Shown: positions 33,417 through 45,600 of the stretch, piece after piece | How positions within the stretch are numbered: the stretch's first letter is position 1 | Layout: each line of letters opens with the position of its first letter | Source: Hordeum vulgare subsp. vulgare | Lineage: Eukaryota; Streptophyta; Magnoliopsida; Poales; Poaceae | Reading direction: 5' to 3' | NCBI RefSeq assembly: GCF_904849725.1 | Contig: NC_058524.1 | Span: 513,406,263-513,470,262 of the forward strand | Length of the DNA stretch: 64,000 bases | Translations under genes and position numbers: made by a program | The notes under the pieces: model-generated | Told to the model about the DNA's origin: nothing | The model's database searches: none | The model's input: only the letters and a program-made list of their open reading frames with translations

Positions 33417-35045
33417 TTATGTCAGCTATGCTAATGCACAAAAGTCCTTCCAATGCCGCCAGAAACAGGTGTGTCGACGGCACCAAGAATCCTTCAGCTG
33501 CGGCTACACCTTAAGGGACTTCCTAGGCAAGTATGCAAAGGATTTCCCCTGTGGCCTTGGAGCCTTGCGTTGGTGTTCCCTTGAAGCGGAAAGGGTGATG
33601 TAGCACAGTGACGGTAAGTATTTCCCTCAGTTTGAGAACCAAGGTATCAATCCGGTGGAGGAGTATCTCAAGATCCTGCACAAACACAAAAGCTTGCTCC
33701 CGACACTATGAAGGGGTTGTCAATCCCTTATAGATTGTTTGCCAAGTTAGAACTGAAAGCAACAAAGTAACAAAGCAAAGTAAAAGCAGAGGTGTAAATG
33801 ATGGATGTGAATATACCCGCTTGCCGTAGTGTTTACTAGTCGCTTCTCTCATGAAAGCAAGTAGACGGTGGGTGCACAAATTACTGTCGAGCAATTGATA
33901 GAACCGCGCAAAGTCATGACGATACCTATGCAATGATTATATCTATAGTCATCACGTCCAAAACAAGTAGACCGATACTTTCTGCATCTACTACTATTAC
34001 TCCACACGTCGACCGCTACCGAGCATGCATCTAGTGTATTAAGTCCATAAGAACTGAGTAACGCCTTAAGCAAGATGACATCATGTAGAGCGATAATCTC
34101 AAACCAATGATAAAAACCCCATCTTTTTACCCTTGATGGCAACTACTTGATGTGTGCCTTGCTACCCCTACTGTCACTGGGAAAGTTCACCACATGGTAG
34201 AACCCAAAACCAAGCACTTCTCCCATTGCAAGAATCATAGATCTAGTTGGCCAAACAAAACCCAAGACTCGGAGAGACTTACAAGGATATATAATCATGC
34301 ATATAAGAAATCAACAAATACTCAAATATATATCATAGATAATCTGATCACAAATCCACAATTCATCGGATCTCGACAAACACACCGCCAAAGAAGATTA
34401 CATCGGATAGATCTCCATGAAGATCATGGAGAACTTTGTATTGAAGATCCAACAGAGAGAAGAAGCCATCTAGCTACTAACTACAGACCCGTAGGTGTGA
34501 AGTGAACTACTCACGAGTCATTGGAGGGGCGATGATGATGATGAAGAAGCCCTCCAACTCCAAAGTCCCCTCCGGCAGGGCGCCGGAAGGGTCTCCGGAT
34601 GAGATCTCGTGGAAACAGAAGCTTGTGGCGGCGGAAAAGTATTTTCGAGGCTCCCCTGATTTTTTGCGGAATATTTGGGAATTTATAGGCCAAAGACCTA
34701 GGTCAGGGGGCGGCCAGGGAGGCCACAAGCCTTCCCATCGCCGCCTCCCCCGTGGTGGCAGAGTGGGGGCTTGTGGGCTCCCTGGAGCCCACCTGGCCTG
34801 GCCCAAAGGCCCCCTCGTCTTCTTCCGTTCGTGAAAAAATCATTTCGGGGTTTTTCTTCCGTTTGGACTCCGTTCCAAAATCAGATCTGAAAAGAGTCAA
34901 AAACACGGAAAATCAGGAACTGGTACTTGGCACTGAATTAATAAGTTAGTCCCAAAAAAGATATAAAAGGTACATAAAACAACCAAAGAAGACAAGATAA
35001 CAGCGTGAAACCATCAAAAATTATAGATACGTTTTTGACGTATCA
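33417..35045 (-). repeat. 5' LTR of the nested element
   Basis: 1629 bp, TTATGTCAGC to GACGTATCA on the + strand; the first bases TT replace the TG seen in the other two copies. Followed by target duplication GGCAA at 35046. Confidence 0.88.
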
Positions 35046-36592
35046 GGCAACAGCGTCTATCTTCCCCGATATCTTCCTCTCCTTTTTCTTGGGCTGGCCT
35101 TCCAGACCCTTCCTTAACCCCTGCCCCACTGTTGTCGGGCTAAGCACTACCGTACGGCCCTCATCTAGTTGAGCATGTGTTGAGGCGGCACCTTCAGGCG
35201 TGTCCTGTGAGGATTGCATGAAGATTGACTTCTTGCCCTGCTAGGACGTTCCTGCCCGGGCAGATCATCCATATCCTCATTAGCTTGTTGATAGCCCGAG
35301 TCGTCATATGGGTGACTCATCATATCTAAGTCACCATCACCGGCGCCTATATTGAGGAACCGAAGAGGTTCCTCCTCCATCACATCATCCATTCTTTGTT
35401 CTACGGGAGCGATTACATCAGCCACTATTGGACCCCCTTCATCACGTCGTCCGCTGCTCTCACCCGACACTACAGGCGCTAGTAATTGCGTAGGCGGGGT
35501 GGTGGTTTCCATACCTGCTTGTTGATGTGTGTTATTATTGGTGTGCTCTCGGCCGGCTCAAGACAAAGAAGATTCTTCGGCCATAGCATCACCAAACCCT
35601 TGCAGCTTCCAGTCCGCGATGGGGTCTCGTCGTCCTCTCCCCCTAGCCGTACTGGAGGAGGAAAATCCCCGTGCCCCGATTTCACACTCGACAAGGTAAT
35701 CCTAAAGTGCCCACCGGGCATCGACTGGCCGTGGAATGTGAGTTCCAATGGCTTCGTTATCTCCCCCTTTCCCACATCCACCTTCTGCACATTGATCAAC
35801 TAGAGTACGGTGCACGGGGTTTCGTCGGCCTGCAAACACATGTCTACGGCGTAAAACATCAGGAAGGCAACAAAAATGGAATATTCTAGATATATGTTGG
35901 TGCAACAGTTAATTACCGTGAGGTTGTCGAGCTGAACCAAAGACGAAGGCCCGCCTAGCGCGCCAAAGACTGAGGACGGGCTGCTATGAGCGGGTGCGGA
36001 TGCGGGTGTGGGAGCAGGCCCGGTTGCGTGAGTAGGTGATGGTGCGGTGGTGTTGTTCACCGAGTTGCTCCCGACGAAACTGGGCATGGGGAAATCACGA
36101 ATCGTCTTGTCTGGATTTTCCTTTGTCCAGTTGATGATAGCCGGGATAAAGTTAGTAGAGAAATCATTTCTGCACGCATGTAGAGCTGCGTCGACTGCCT
36201 GCTGTAGCAACTCATTTTTCTCCTCGGCTACTTTTTCCGCGTCCTCAGTTGCTTTTTTTCTCGAATGCGAGATTCACCTTCTCGTCGATGTCCATCTCAC
36301 TAAACTTCTTTTTCTGCTTCTCGGCCTACGGGCCCTTGTTGTAAAACACCTTCCATGTGGTGCCATCTTTGGCGCTGTGCACGCGTCCATATTGTGGCCG
36401 CGAGCCCAAAGGGAGTCCCTTAAGTTTGTTCAAGGCCTAGTTGAGAGGGGTGTCCCAGTTGTGCCTCATCGGCGAAGTAGGGCTTTCGGCTGCAAGCTGG
36501 TGTTGCTTCTCGAGTAGAAGGAACGTGAACCGTTTACAAATGCGTAGTCGACTTGATCAGAAGCTACATGTAAGGTGGTAAAAGAATAATTA
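35046..36592 (-). pseudogene. CACTA TnpA-like ORF, C-terminal half, unit 1
   Basis: Minus-strand frames 36210-35800, 35799-35479 and 35512-35165 correspond to 44250-43741, 43838-43500 and 43510-43079 in unit 2. Recognisable words are NFIPAIINWTKENP, a Pro/Ala-rich linker (PAPTPASAPAH), QKVDVGKGEITKPLELTFHG and an acidic MDDVMEEEPLRFLN segment. The ORF is cut at 36592 by the duplication junction, where it meets gag sequence of unit 2. Intron splicing may join some pieces; the Ala-rich part ends near a probable splice site before the QKVDVG exon. Confidence 0.65.
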
Positions 36593-36890
36593 CCTCATCC
36601 TTCAAAGATAAAGGAAATACTTTCTTCTTTACCTCATCCTCGGGCAAACCTACAAGCTTAAATAAACCACAAACTTCATCTACATAGATTAGATGCAAAT
36701 CTGGATCTGAAGATCCATCTCCTGTGAAAGGATTAGCCAGCAGTTTCTCAAGCATACCCAGAGGAATTTCATAAAAGATATTTTCAGTAGGTACCTCAGG
36801 TTGAGGAACAACTCCTCGTGCTTCCGTTCGTGGTGAAGATACCCCGAACAAATTCCTCAAAGGAACAGTTTCCATAGTGACAAGTGACAA
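36593..36890 (-). pseudogene. Gag fragment of Athila-type element, unit 2
   Basis: The minus-strand frame MSLVTMETVPLRNLF through LPEDEVKKKVFPLSLKDE equals residues 1-95 of the intact gag in unit 1, then runs into CACTA sequence at the junction. A primer-binding site lies at 36953-36970. Confidence 0.9.
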
Positions 36891-36981
36891 TAAATTTCAG
36901 CACAGTATATAAATGTTTCCTTACCAAATTCCACTTACCAAAGGCGCTTCCCTCCCTGGCAACGGCACCGGAAAAGAGTCT

Positions 36982-38511
36982 TGATGACCCACAAGTATAG
37001 GGGATCAATCGTAGTCCTTCCGATAAGTAAGAGTGTCGAACCCAACAAGGAGAAGAAGGCTGTGATAAACGGTTTTCAGCAAGGTAATAACTGCAAGCAC
37101 TGAAAGGAGCGGTAACAAGTGATGGTGTAGTGAGGTGAAACGTAGCAAGCGAAAAGTAACAAGTAACAAGTAGTAGCAACGGTGCAGCAAAGTGGCCCAA
37201 TCCCTTTTGTAGCAAGGGACAAGCCTGAGCAAAGTCTTATAAGAGGAAAAACGCTCCTGACGACACACGGGAATTTCTGTCATGCTAGTTTCATCATGTT
37301 CATATGATTCACGTTCGTTACTTTGATAGTTTGATATGTGGGTGGACCGGCGCTTGGGTACTGCCCTTACTTGGACAAGCATCCCACTTATGATGAAACC
37401 CTTTCGCAAGCATCCGGAACTACGAAAGAAGAATTAAGACAACGTCTAACCATAGAATTAAACTAGTGGATCCAAATCAGCCCCTTACGAAGCAACACAT
37501 AGACTGGGGTTTAAGCTTCTGTCACTCTAGCAACCCATCATCTACTTACTACTCCCCAATGCCTTCCTCTAGGCCCAAATATGGTGAAGTGTTATGTAGT
37601 CGACGTTCACATAACACCACTACAGGAAAAACAACATACAACATATCAAAATACCGAACGAATACCAAATTCACATGACTATTATTAGCATGACTTATCC
37701 TATGTCCTCAGGAACAAAAGTAACTACTCACAAAGCATAATCATAATCATGATCAGAGGTGTAATGAGTAGCATCAAGGATCTGAACATAAACTCTTCCA
37801 CAAAGTAATCCAACTAGCATCAACTACAAAGAGTAATCAACACTACTAGCAACCTTACAAGTATCAATCGGAGTCGTGAGACGGAGATTGGTTACAAGAG
37901 ATGAACTAGGGTTTGGAGAGGAGATGGTGCTGATGAAGATGTTGATGGAGATGACTCCCCTCCGGCGAGAGGAGTGTTGGTGATGACGATGGCGACGATT
38001 TCCCCTTCCGAAAGGGAAGTTTCCCCGGCAGGATCGTCCTGCCGGACACCTAGATTGGTTCTGCTCAAGTTCCGCCTCGTGGCGGCGGCGAATCCACAAA
38101 AAAGCTCCACCCTGATTTTTTCTCGGACGAAACCGTTCAGATAGCAAAAGAGGGGGGCCACTGGGCCACCAGGGTGCCCACAAGCCCTGTTGCTGCGGCC
38201 AGGGGGTAGGTCGCGGCAACCAGGCTTGTGGGCCCCTGGCAGCTCCCCTCTGACATTTCTCTCGCCCAGTATTTTTTATATATTCCCAAAAAATTCCACG
38301 TTGATTTTCAGGGCATTTGGAGTTGCGCAGAATAGAGGACTCAGACTTGCTCCTTTTCTAGTCCAGAATTCTAGTTGTTGGTATTCTCCCTCTTCAAATA
38401 AACCTTACAAAATAAGAGAGAAGAGGCATAAGTATGGTTCCACAAAGTATAATAACAATCCATAAAGCGATAAATATCAACATGAAAGCATGATGCAAAA
38501 TGGACGTATCA
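36982..38511 (-). repeat. 5' LTR of Athila-type element, duplicated copy
   Basis: 1530 bp, matching 23641-25168. It is followed by GCGCC (38512-38516) and then the same host LTR, showing that it was duplicated with its flanks rather than inserted separately. Confidence 0.92.
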
Positions 38512-38516
38512 GCGCC

Positions 38517-38905
38517 TTTGGATCGAAAACGCAATGAAATCTTTTCTCTTGATTTTTTCCGGGACGAAAGGGAATAATTAGCGCTGGAATTGGGGGCGGC
38601 AGAGCCACGTGGGCCCCATGAGCTTGGTAGCCGCCGCTAGTGGGAGGCCGCGGCTAGAGGGCTTGTGGCCCACTGGCCCATCCCCTCCGGTGGATCTTTG
38701 TGGAGGTATTTTTCATATTTTCCAGAAATATTCTCCGTAAATTTTCAGGACGTTCCGAGAACTTTTATTTCTGCACAAAAACAACACCATGGCAATTCTG
38801 CTGAAAACACCGTCAGTCCGGGTTAGTTCCATTCAAATCATGCAAATTAGAGTCCAAAACAAGGGTAAAAGAGTTTGGAAAAGTAGATACGATGGAGACG
38901 TATCA
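38517..38905 (-). repeat. Fatima-like LTR end, duplicated copy
   Basis: Matches 25174-25562 and ends GGAGACGTATCA. The following 329 bp (38906-39234) match the spacer 25563-25891. Confidence 0.88.
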
Positions 38906-39234
38906 GTCCCACGTGGGCCCCTTTACTTATTCCAATGCCCATCCACTCCTTCTTCCTCGAGAAAAAATCCCACCATTGCTCAAACCCGTGCTTTAGCTCA
39001 TATTGCCGCCATTTTCGATCTCTTTTCTCAAAGCTCCATTTGTAAAACTATTTTAGGGGATTGTTCATCGGTATGTGACTCCTACAATGGCCCAATTAAT
39101 TTTTGTTCTAGTGCTCTATATATTGCAAAATCTTGTTGCTGTGCGGACCCTGTTCTTGAGCTTGCATGTCCAATTTGTATGGTCCCAAGTAGTTTTGATG
39201 CATGATAATGCTTCTAGGCACTTGTGGGAGTAGT

Positions 39235-39480
39235 CACTACTACGGAAAAGCCTAGAAGCAGCGCGGGTTTTAGGCGTATCAGTAGCACGGGTCCACCCAG
39301 GCTACAGCTAACATGTAGCAGTAGAGGGTGTTGGCCCACGCTACTGCTATACATGCGTAGTTGTAGAAAGCTTTACATAAATGCGCTGCTGCTATACATG
39401 CGTAACAATAGCGAGCTTAACATAAACGCGCTGCTACTATACATGTGTAGCACTAGCGAGCTTTACTAAGCCATGCTACC
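39235..39480 (-). repeat. CACTA terminus and subterminal repeats, unit 2
   Basis: Repeats of GCGCTGCTGCTATACATG and TAGCGAGCTTAAC type follow the CACTACTACGG terminus, as in unit 1. Confidence 0.78.
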
Positions 39481-40317
39481 GGTAAGGGTTTCTGATTTCT
39501 TTTTGCGTACTTGTTTTGTATTTGAGAAGCCTTTATACAATAATCTTTAGCACATACAATTGTCATCATCATTCACATACAAATGTAATCATAGCATAAA
39601 CATACAAATAGTCTCATCAAATCATGTCATCATCATAATCATCATCCAACACAAAGTGGTCTCTCTCTCGTCATCATCTCGAAAATAGCGATACAAGTCA
39701 CGAATACTTGCAACTACATCGTCATCCATCTAAACAATGATATACACGAGAATACCTATCACTATGAGTGAGAGCGAAACTATGTAGTACATGAGGTGGC
39801 GGTTATGAGCCATCTCTCGCGCTAGCATGAGCCTCACGTAACTAGATTCTGCTTCTTGTCTGCTTTTGAAGCCTCTATGGCTGGAGCCCGAGACGCCCGC
39901 CACTTGCGCCTGACACTCGGACCACTCGTCGTATACTCCCGGAACCTTTCCTTTGTACCGGACATAGCACCGGTATTTCGCCATGAAGAATCTAGGTACA
40001 TGTTAGAGATGTATCTTAATCAAGAGAATGTACAATCATTTGCAACAAAATATACTTGAGCAATACAAAAAAGAAAGGGTTAGCAACTAGATGCAACATA
40101 TAGTAAACATAAATAATCAACATAGTTTCATCGTACGCAAACTAATTAACTAGAGGCACGCAGGTCATCGTACCCAAACTAACAAAGTAGCATTACGCAA
40201 GTTCGGTAGGGATCGTGGACATCACAAAGTTTCATCGCTACAGAAAGTATATACAAGTTCAACCGACACATATCATCATCATCGACATCGTAAATCACTA
40301 GAACTTCCATCCTTCCA

Positions 40318-41446
40318 GATCATCGTGGATGGATCCTAGTTTCTTGAATGGTGTGAGGTCCTAATGTTGCATGCCTATGTAAGTTTGGACGTCATCTCGC
40401 GATATAGGGCCGTGGTGGAACATCCCCTTCACTTCGACGACTTCTTTCATGATGATCATCGCAATGTCCCTCTGTATGCGAACGGAGTCATCTTTAAGTT
40501 TATAATCCGCTTCTCCTAGAGATTCTACCCACTTGCGGATATGATCATCGTTTCTGGTTGTCATGCAAAGCTTTTGGTGATCCCTTCTGAACTCCATAAT
40601 GAGATGGAGGAGGTAGAATCCATCGTTCGTACTTGATTTCGGGACATGGATGTAGCAGAAGTTGGTTTTATGCAAGAAACCCGTCTTGCGGTTCCTTTGT
40701 TTCCTGATATGTATGTCGCCACCCGTGAAGGTGAAGCCTTGGAGAGCATCATCTAGAATATTCATTACGTGGGTGTAGTCCTTCTTCTCGTTGTTTCTGG
40801 TAGGGTCGAAATACAGGGTGTGGGAGACTCGCGGGTAAAGAACGATAAGGACGGCACGACCATTGCTGCGGGGAAAAACACCTCAAAGTATTCTCCATAT
40901 GAGCGAGAAGGAATGGTTGAAATGTACGAAAGGGTTGTCCGGCACTGACTTACTTTGGATGATAAGGCAGGAGGACAATTTCCTGGTCCTTGTTCTGTAC
41001 CATGAAGTTTTCGAGGTACTCCCTAGGAGTTTTACGCTAAAAGTCGTCGAGACTCACGGACTCGTGCATGTAGTATGGATTCGCCACACAGATTTGCGAG
41101 ACTTCTTCTCTCTTCATGACGGAACTCATATGTAGAGCAAAAAGGCGGACGATTGTACAATCGAGCCGCCTTGTCAGAAACATCTCAAAGATATGATCAA
41201 ACTGCAGGAAGACCTTCTCCGCGGGTCGTGTGTTGACGTAGCACTTCCCCTCAGGCACATGAGCAGCGTATGTCTGATATCCTGGATCTTTCGAGGCTAG
41301 TAGGCTTTTCTCACTCGACAACACATGGCTATGCAGTCCCCTGAGATACCTGTATATTGCCTCCAGCGGTTTTGCCGCTAGCATCGGCTTGCCCGTGACA
41401 TGGATCATGGCCACTGTTTGGCTGCTATGTGCTCTGGCTTGTTGTA
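40318..41446 (-). pseudogene. CACTA ORF C-terminal Ulp1-like domain, unit 2
   Basis: Same domain as at 28095-26980. Readable blocks include MAMIHVTGKPMLAAKPLEA, NPYYMHESVSLDD, KTNFCYIHVPKSSTNDGFY and DDVQTYIGMQH at 40361, where a stop follows. As in unit 1, the expected catalytic His and Cys are absent (NDGFY where DCGFY is expected). A frameshift near 41040 separates the two halves in both units, so it arose before the duplication. Confidence 0.65.
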
Positions 41447-41451
41447 GGCAG

Positions 41452-43081
41452 TGATGTCAGCTATGCTAATGCACAAAAGTCCTTCCACTGGCACCAGAAA
41501 CAGGTTTGTCGATGGCACCAGGAATCCTGCAGCTGCGGCTACGCCTTAAGGGACTTCCTAGGCAAGTATGCAAAGGATTTCCCCCGTGGCCTTGGAGCCT
41601 TGCGTTGGTGTTCCCTTGAAGCGGAAAGGGTGATGTGGCACAGTGACGGTAAGTATTTCCCTCAGTTTGAGAACCAAGGTATCATTCCGGTGGAGGAGTA
41701 TCTCAAGATCCTGCACAAACACAAAAGCTTGCTCCCGACATTATGAAGGGGTTGTCAATCCCTTATAGATTGTTTGCCAAGTTAGAACTGAAAGCAACAA
41801 AGTAACAAAGCAAAGTAAAAGCAGAGGTGTAAACGACGGATGTGAATATACCCCGGGGCCGTAGTGTTTACTAGTCGCTTCTCTCATGAAAGCAAGTAGA
41901 CGGTGGGTGCACAAATTACTGTCGAGCAATTGATAGAACCACGCAAAGTCGTGACGATATCTATGCAATGATTATATCTATAGACATCACGTCCAAAACA
42001 GGTAGACCGATACTTTCTGCATCTACTACTATTACTCCACATGTCGACCGCTACCGAGCATGCATCTAGTGTATTAAGTCCATAAGAACAGAGTAACGCC
42101 TTAAGCAAGATGACATGCTGTAGAGGGATAATCTCAAACCAATGATAAAAACCCCATCTTTTTACCCTTGATGGCAACTACTTGATGTGTGCCTTGCTAC
42201 CCCTACTGTCACTGGGAAAGGTCACCACATGGTAGAACCCAAAACCAAGCACTTCTCCCATTGCAAGAATCATAGATCTAGTTGGCCAAACAAAACCCAA
42301 GACTCGGAGATACTTACAAGGATATATAATCATGCATATAAGGAATCAACAAATACTCAAATATATATCATAGATAATCTGATCACAAATCCACAATTCA
42401 TCGGATCTCGACAAACACACCGCCAAAGAAGATTACATCGGATAGATCTCCATGAAGGTCATGGAGAACTTTGTATTGAAGATCCAAGAGAGAGAAGAAG
42501 CCATCTAGCTACTAACTACAGACCCGTAGGTGTGAAGTGAACTACTCACGAGTCATTGGAGGGGCGATGATGATGATGAAGAAGCCCTCCAACTCCAAAG
42601 TCCCCTCCGGCAGGGCGCCGGGAAGGGTCTCCGGATGAGATCTTGTGGAAACAGAAGCTTGCAGCGGCGGAAAAGTATTTTCGAGGCTCCCCTGATTTTT
42701 TGCGGAATATTTGGGAATTTATAGGCCAAAGACCTAGGTCATGGGGCGGCCAGGGAGGCCACAAGCCTTCCCACCGCTGCCTCCCCCTCGTGGCGGAGTG
42801 GGGGCTTGTGGGCTCCCTGGAGCCCACATGGCCTGGCCTAAAGGCCCCGTGATCTTCTTCCATTCGGGAAAAAAACATTTCGGGGTTTTTCTTCCGTTTC
42901 GACTCCTTTCCAAAATCAGATCTGAAAAGAGTCAAAAACACGGAAAAAACAGGAACTGGCACTTGGCACTGAATTAATAATTTAGTCCCCAAAAAGATAT
43001 AAAAGGTACATAAAACAACCAAAGAAGACAAGATAACAGCGTGAAACCATCAAAAATTATAGATACGTTTTTGACGTATTA
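41452..43081 (-). repeat. Solo LTR at the unit 1 element's site
   Basis: 1630 bp, same LTR as 28101-29730 and 33417-35045, in the same position of the CACTA. Flanks are GGCAG and GGCAA. The right end reads GACGTATTA, one change from CA. Most variants follow the 33417 LTR, while the first about 100 bp have some variants of the 28101 LTR, as expected of a recombinant. Confidence 0.9.
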
Positions 43082-45600
43082 GGCAACTGCGCCTATCTTC
43101 CCCGATATCTTCCTCTCCTTTTTCTTGGGCTGGCCTTCTAGACCCTTCCTTAACCCTTGCCCCAGTGTTGTCAGGCTAAGCACTACCGTACGGCCCTCAT
43201 CTAGTTGAGCATGTGTTGAGGCGGCACCTTCAGGCGTGTCCTGTGAGGATTGCATGAAGATTGACTTCTTGCAATCCCTGCTAGGACGTTCCTGCCCGGG
43301 CAGATCATCCATATCCTCATTAGCTTGTTGATAGCCCGAGTCGCCATATGGGTGACTCATCATATCTAAGTCACCATCACCGGCGCCTATATTGAGGAAC
43401 CGAAGAGGTTCCTCCTCCATCACATCATCCATTCTTTGTTCTACGGGAGCGATTACATCAGCCACTATTGGACCCCCTTCATCACGTCGTCCGCTGCTCT
43501 CACCCGGCACTACAGGCGCTGGTAATTGCGTAGGCGGGGGGTGGTGTCCGTACCTGCTTGTTGATGTGTGTTATTATTGGTATGCTCTCGGCCGGCTCAA
43601 GACGAAGAAGATTCTTTGGCCGTAGCATCGCCCAACCCTTGCAGCTTCCAGTCCGCGACGGGGTCTCGTCGTCCTCTCCCCCTAGCCGTACTGGAGGAGG
43701 AAAATCCTCGTGCCCCGATTTCACACTCGACAAGGTAATCCTAAAGTGCCCACCGGGCATCGACTGGCCGTGGAATGTGAGTTCCAATGGCTTCGTTATC
43801 TCCCCCTTTCCCACATCCACCTTCTGCACATTGATCAACTAGAGTACGGTGCACGGGGTTTCGTCGGCCTGCAAACACATGTCTACGGCGTAAAACATCA
43901 GGAAGGCAAAAAAAAATGGAATATTCTAGATATATGTTGGTGCAACAGTTAATTACCGTGAGGTTGTCGAGCTGAACCAAAGACGAAGGCCCGCCTAGCG
44001 CGCCAAGGACTGAGGACGAGCTGCTATGAGCGGGTGCGGATGCGGGTGTGGGAGCAGGCCCGGTTGCGTGAGCATGTGATGGTGCGGTGGTGGTGTTCAC
44101 CGAGTTGCTCCCAACTAAACTGGGCATGGGGATCTCACAAACCATCTTGTCTGGATTTTCCTTCGTCCAGTTGATGATAGTCGGGATAAAGTTAGTAGAG
44201 AAATCATTTCTGCACGCATGTACAGCTGCTTCGACTGCCTGCTGTAGCAACTCATTTTTCTCCTCGGCTTCTTTTTCCGCGTCCTCAGTTACTTTTTTTC
44301 TCGAACGCGAGCTTCACCTTCTCGTCGATGTCCATCTGACTAACTTCTTTTTCTGCTTCTCGGCCTCCGGGCCCTCGTTGTAAAACACCTTCCATGTGGC
44401 GCCATCTTCGGCGTTGTGCACGCGTCCATATTGCGGCCGCGAGCCCGAAGGGAGTCCCTTAAGTTTGTTCAAGGCCTGGTTGAGAGGGGTGTCCCACTTG
44501 TGCCTCATCGGCGAAGTAGGGCTTTCGGCTGCAAGCTGGTGTTGCTTCTCGAGTAGAAGGAACGTGAACCGTTTACAAATGTGTAGTCGACTTGATCAGA
44601 AGCTACATGTAAGGTGGTAAAAGAATAATTACCAGTATTCTAATCAATTTCCTCATGATCTAGTTCATGTAAAAAACCTTCTTTTCCTTGTCCCACTTGT
44701 AGTGGGCCCTGATGAAGTCACGCTCCAAGGGGTTGGTGAACTTCGCGAAGGGGTATGGGAGACCCGCAGCTTCACGTTCTCCATCCTCCTTATCCCATAT
44801 GGTCCTTTTGCCAAGGTAGCCACGGCTTCCGAGGCGATGCTTCCACATGTTCCTATGCTGAAGGCTCTTGAATTTCGTAGCCTTAGCCTTGGCTACCTCG
44901 GTTGCGCAAGTGTCCTTGAACTTTTCGAACTCCTCTTTCCTAAGTGTCAGATTTTCCTCCCGAATCTTGGACAGGGGTTCCTCAACCTCAGTAGCTCGTT
45001 TCACCCTCCCTTTCCAGGAGGCCAAATCATTGCTGAACATGCCCAGGGCGTGATTGTTAATCTTTTTCATGTTATTATTATCCGACGGGTGTTCTATGGT
45101 GTCATCCCGGTCGGGGAACTTGAATCTCTTGTGCAGCTTCGTCAGGAGCAACTGCATCAAATGTTCTTTACCCCTTATGTCATTGTCGTTGATGCTCGCG
45201 CATTCCCGTAGGATTCACGCTACTTGGTTCCGATAGCATTTGCGAGGTTTTTCCGGCTCTAATTGCTCAAACTTGCCACGGGCTATCTTTGTGATCACCA
45301 GTCGTCCGATGCCGAGTTTGTTAGGTTTTCGTATCCTCTGCTTCTTCTTTTCGGTAGCGACATCGGCACCGGTACCTTCCCCACTGGTATCTTCCCGCCA
45401 GTACCTTCCCTGCCGGTCTCGGCGCCTCCATCAGTGTCGGCACCGTCAGTGTCAATATCGGCGTCAGTAGCATCATCTAGGCTGACCTGCAAACCTTGAC
45501 TGTGCTTAGCAGACAAAAAGTCAAGGTACTGTTGTTCACCCTCATAATCCATCTCGTCTGCATCTTGGTCAGAAGGCCCGGTTTCTTTGTTGTTCGACAT
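43082..45600 (-). pseudogene. CACTA TnpA-like protein (Transposase_24/Ptta type)
   Basis: The likely start is the Met at 45600 (MSNNKETGPSDQDADEMDY). An acidic N-terminal part (45600-45295) is followed by a frame change at about 45295 into KIARGKFEQLEPEK, then 45160-44660. The latter has the plant En/Spm transposase region with HRLGSRGYLGKRTIWDKE and FIRAHYKWDKEKKVFY. The next parts are 44508-44314 (KWDTPLNQALNKLKG), 44250-43890 with a Pro/Ala linker, and 43838-43082 (QKVDVGKGEITKP, MDDVMEEEPLRFL, KKKERKISGKI). In the family this type of protein binds subterminal repeats. Probable introns lie at about 44640 and 43900. A stop and a frameshift make it a pseudogene here. The duplication junction of unit 1 falls at the 44631 position. 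Confidence 0.7.

Larger units (their letters stand above)
28101..35045 (-). mobile_element. Non-autonomous Sabrina/WHAM-like LTR element nested in CACTA
   Basis: LTRs 28101-29730 and 33417-35045, primer-binding site at 33389-33406 and polypurine tract at 29732-29745 are all present on the minus strand. The 3.7 kb interior has one sizeable ORF (33156-32440) and no protease, RT or integrase motifs, so it must depend on a related autonomous element. Flanks read GGCAC on the left and GGCAA on the right, a target duplication with one change; the solo LTR at 41452 has GGCAG and GGCAA. The CACTA coding frame reads through once the insert is removed (GKIDAVA joins YKQARAH). LTRs differ by about 5% over the 590 bp compared by eye. 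Confidence 0.88.
23252..36592. repeat. Tandem segmental duplication, unit 1
   Basis: Sequence from the gag of the Athila-type element to a point in the CACTA TnpA-like ORF recurs in the same order and orientation at 36593-44631. Offsets are constant: 23641 to 36982, 25168 to 38511, 25892 to 39235, 35046 to 43082. Unit 1 is 13.3 kb because it keeps a full LTR element that is a solo LTR in unit 2. Two 340 bp stretches compared by eye differ by about 4%. At the junction the two ends share only CC. Confidence 0.92.
25892..36592 (-). mobile_element. CACTA element 3' part, duplication unit 1, with nested LTR element
   Basis: The terminal sequence CGCTACTACGGAAAAGCC (CACTACTACGG in unit 2) marks the 3' end; the first A has mutated to G. 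Subterminal repeats built on GCTACTGCTATACATG and TAGCGAGCTT follow over about 200 bp. On the minus strand the coding order is TnpA-like ORF (36592-35046), then Ulp1-like domain (28095-27012), then a 3' untranslated region to the terminus. An LTR retrotransposon (28101-35045) sits between the two coding parts. The 5' half of the CACTA, including the transposase, is absent from this unit. Confidence 0.85.
36593..44631. repeat. Tandem segmental duplication, unit 2
   Basis: Starts inside gag (TCATCCTTCAAAGATAAAGG, matching 23255) and ends where the CACTA sequence continues without a break (AATTACC followed by AGTATTC). 8.0 kb. It keeps the same nested LTR insertion site as unit 1 but only a solo LTR. 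Confidence 0.92.

Noticed and set aside
23252..44633. The tandem duplication as an assembly artefact
   Set aside because: Arms differ by about 4% and one has a solo LTR where the other has a full element, so they are not the same molecules assembled twice. Long reads should still confirm the joint.
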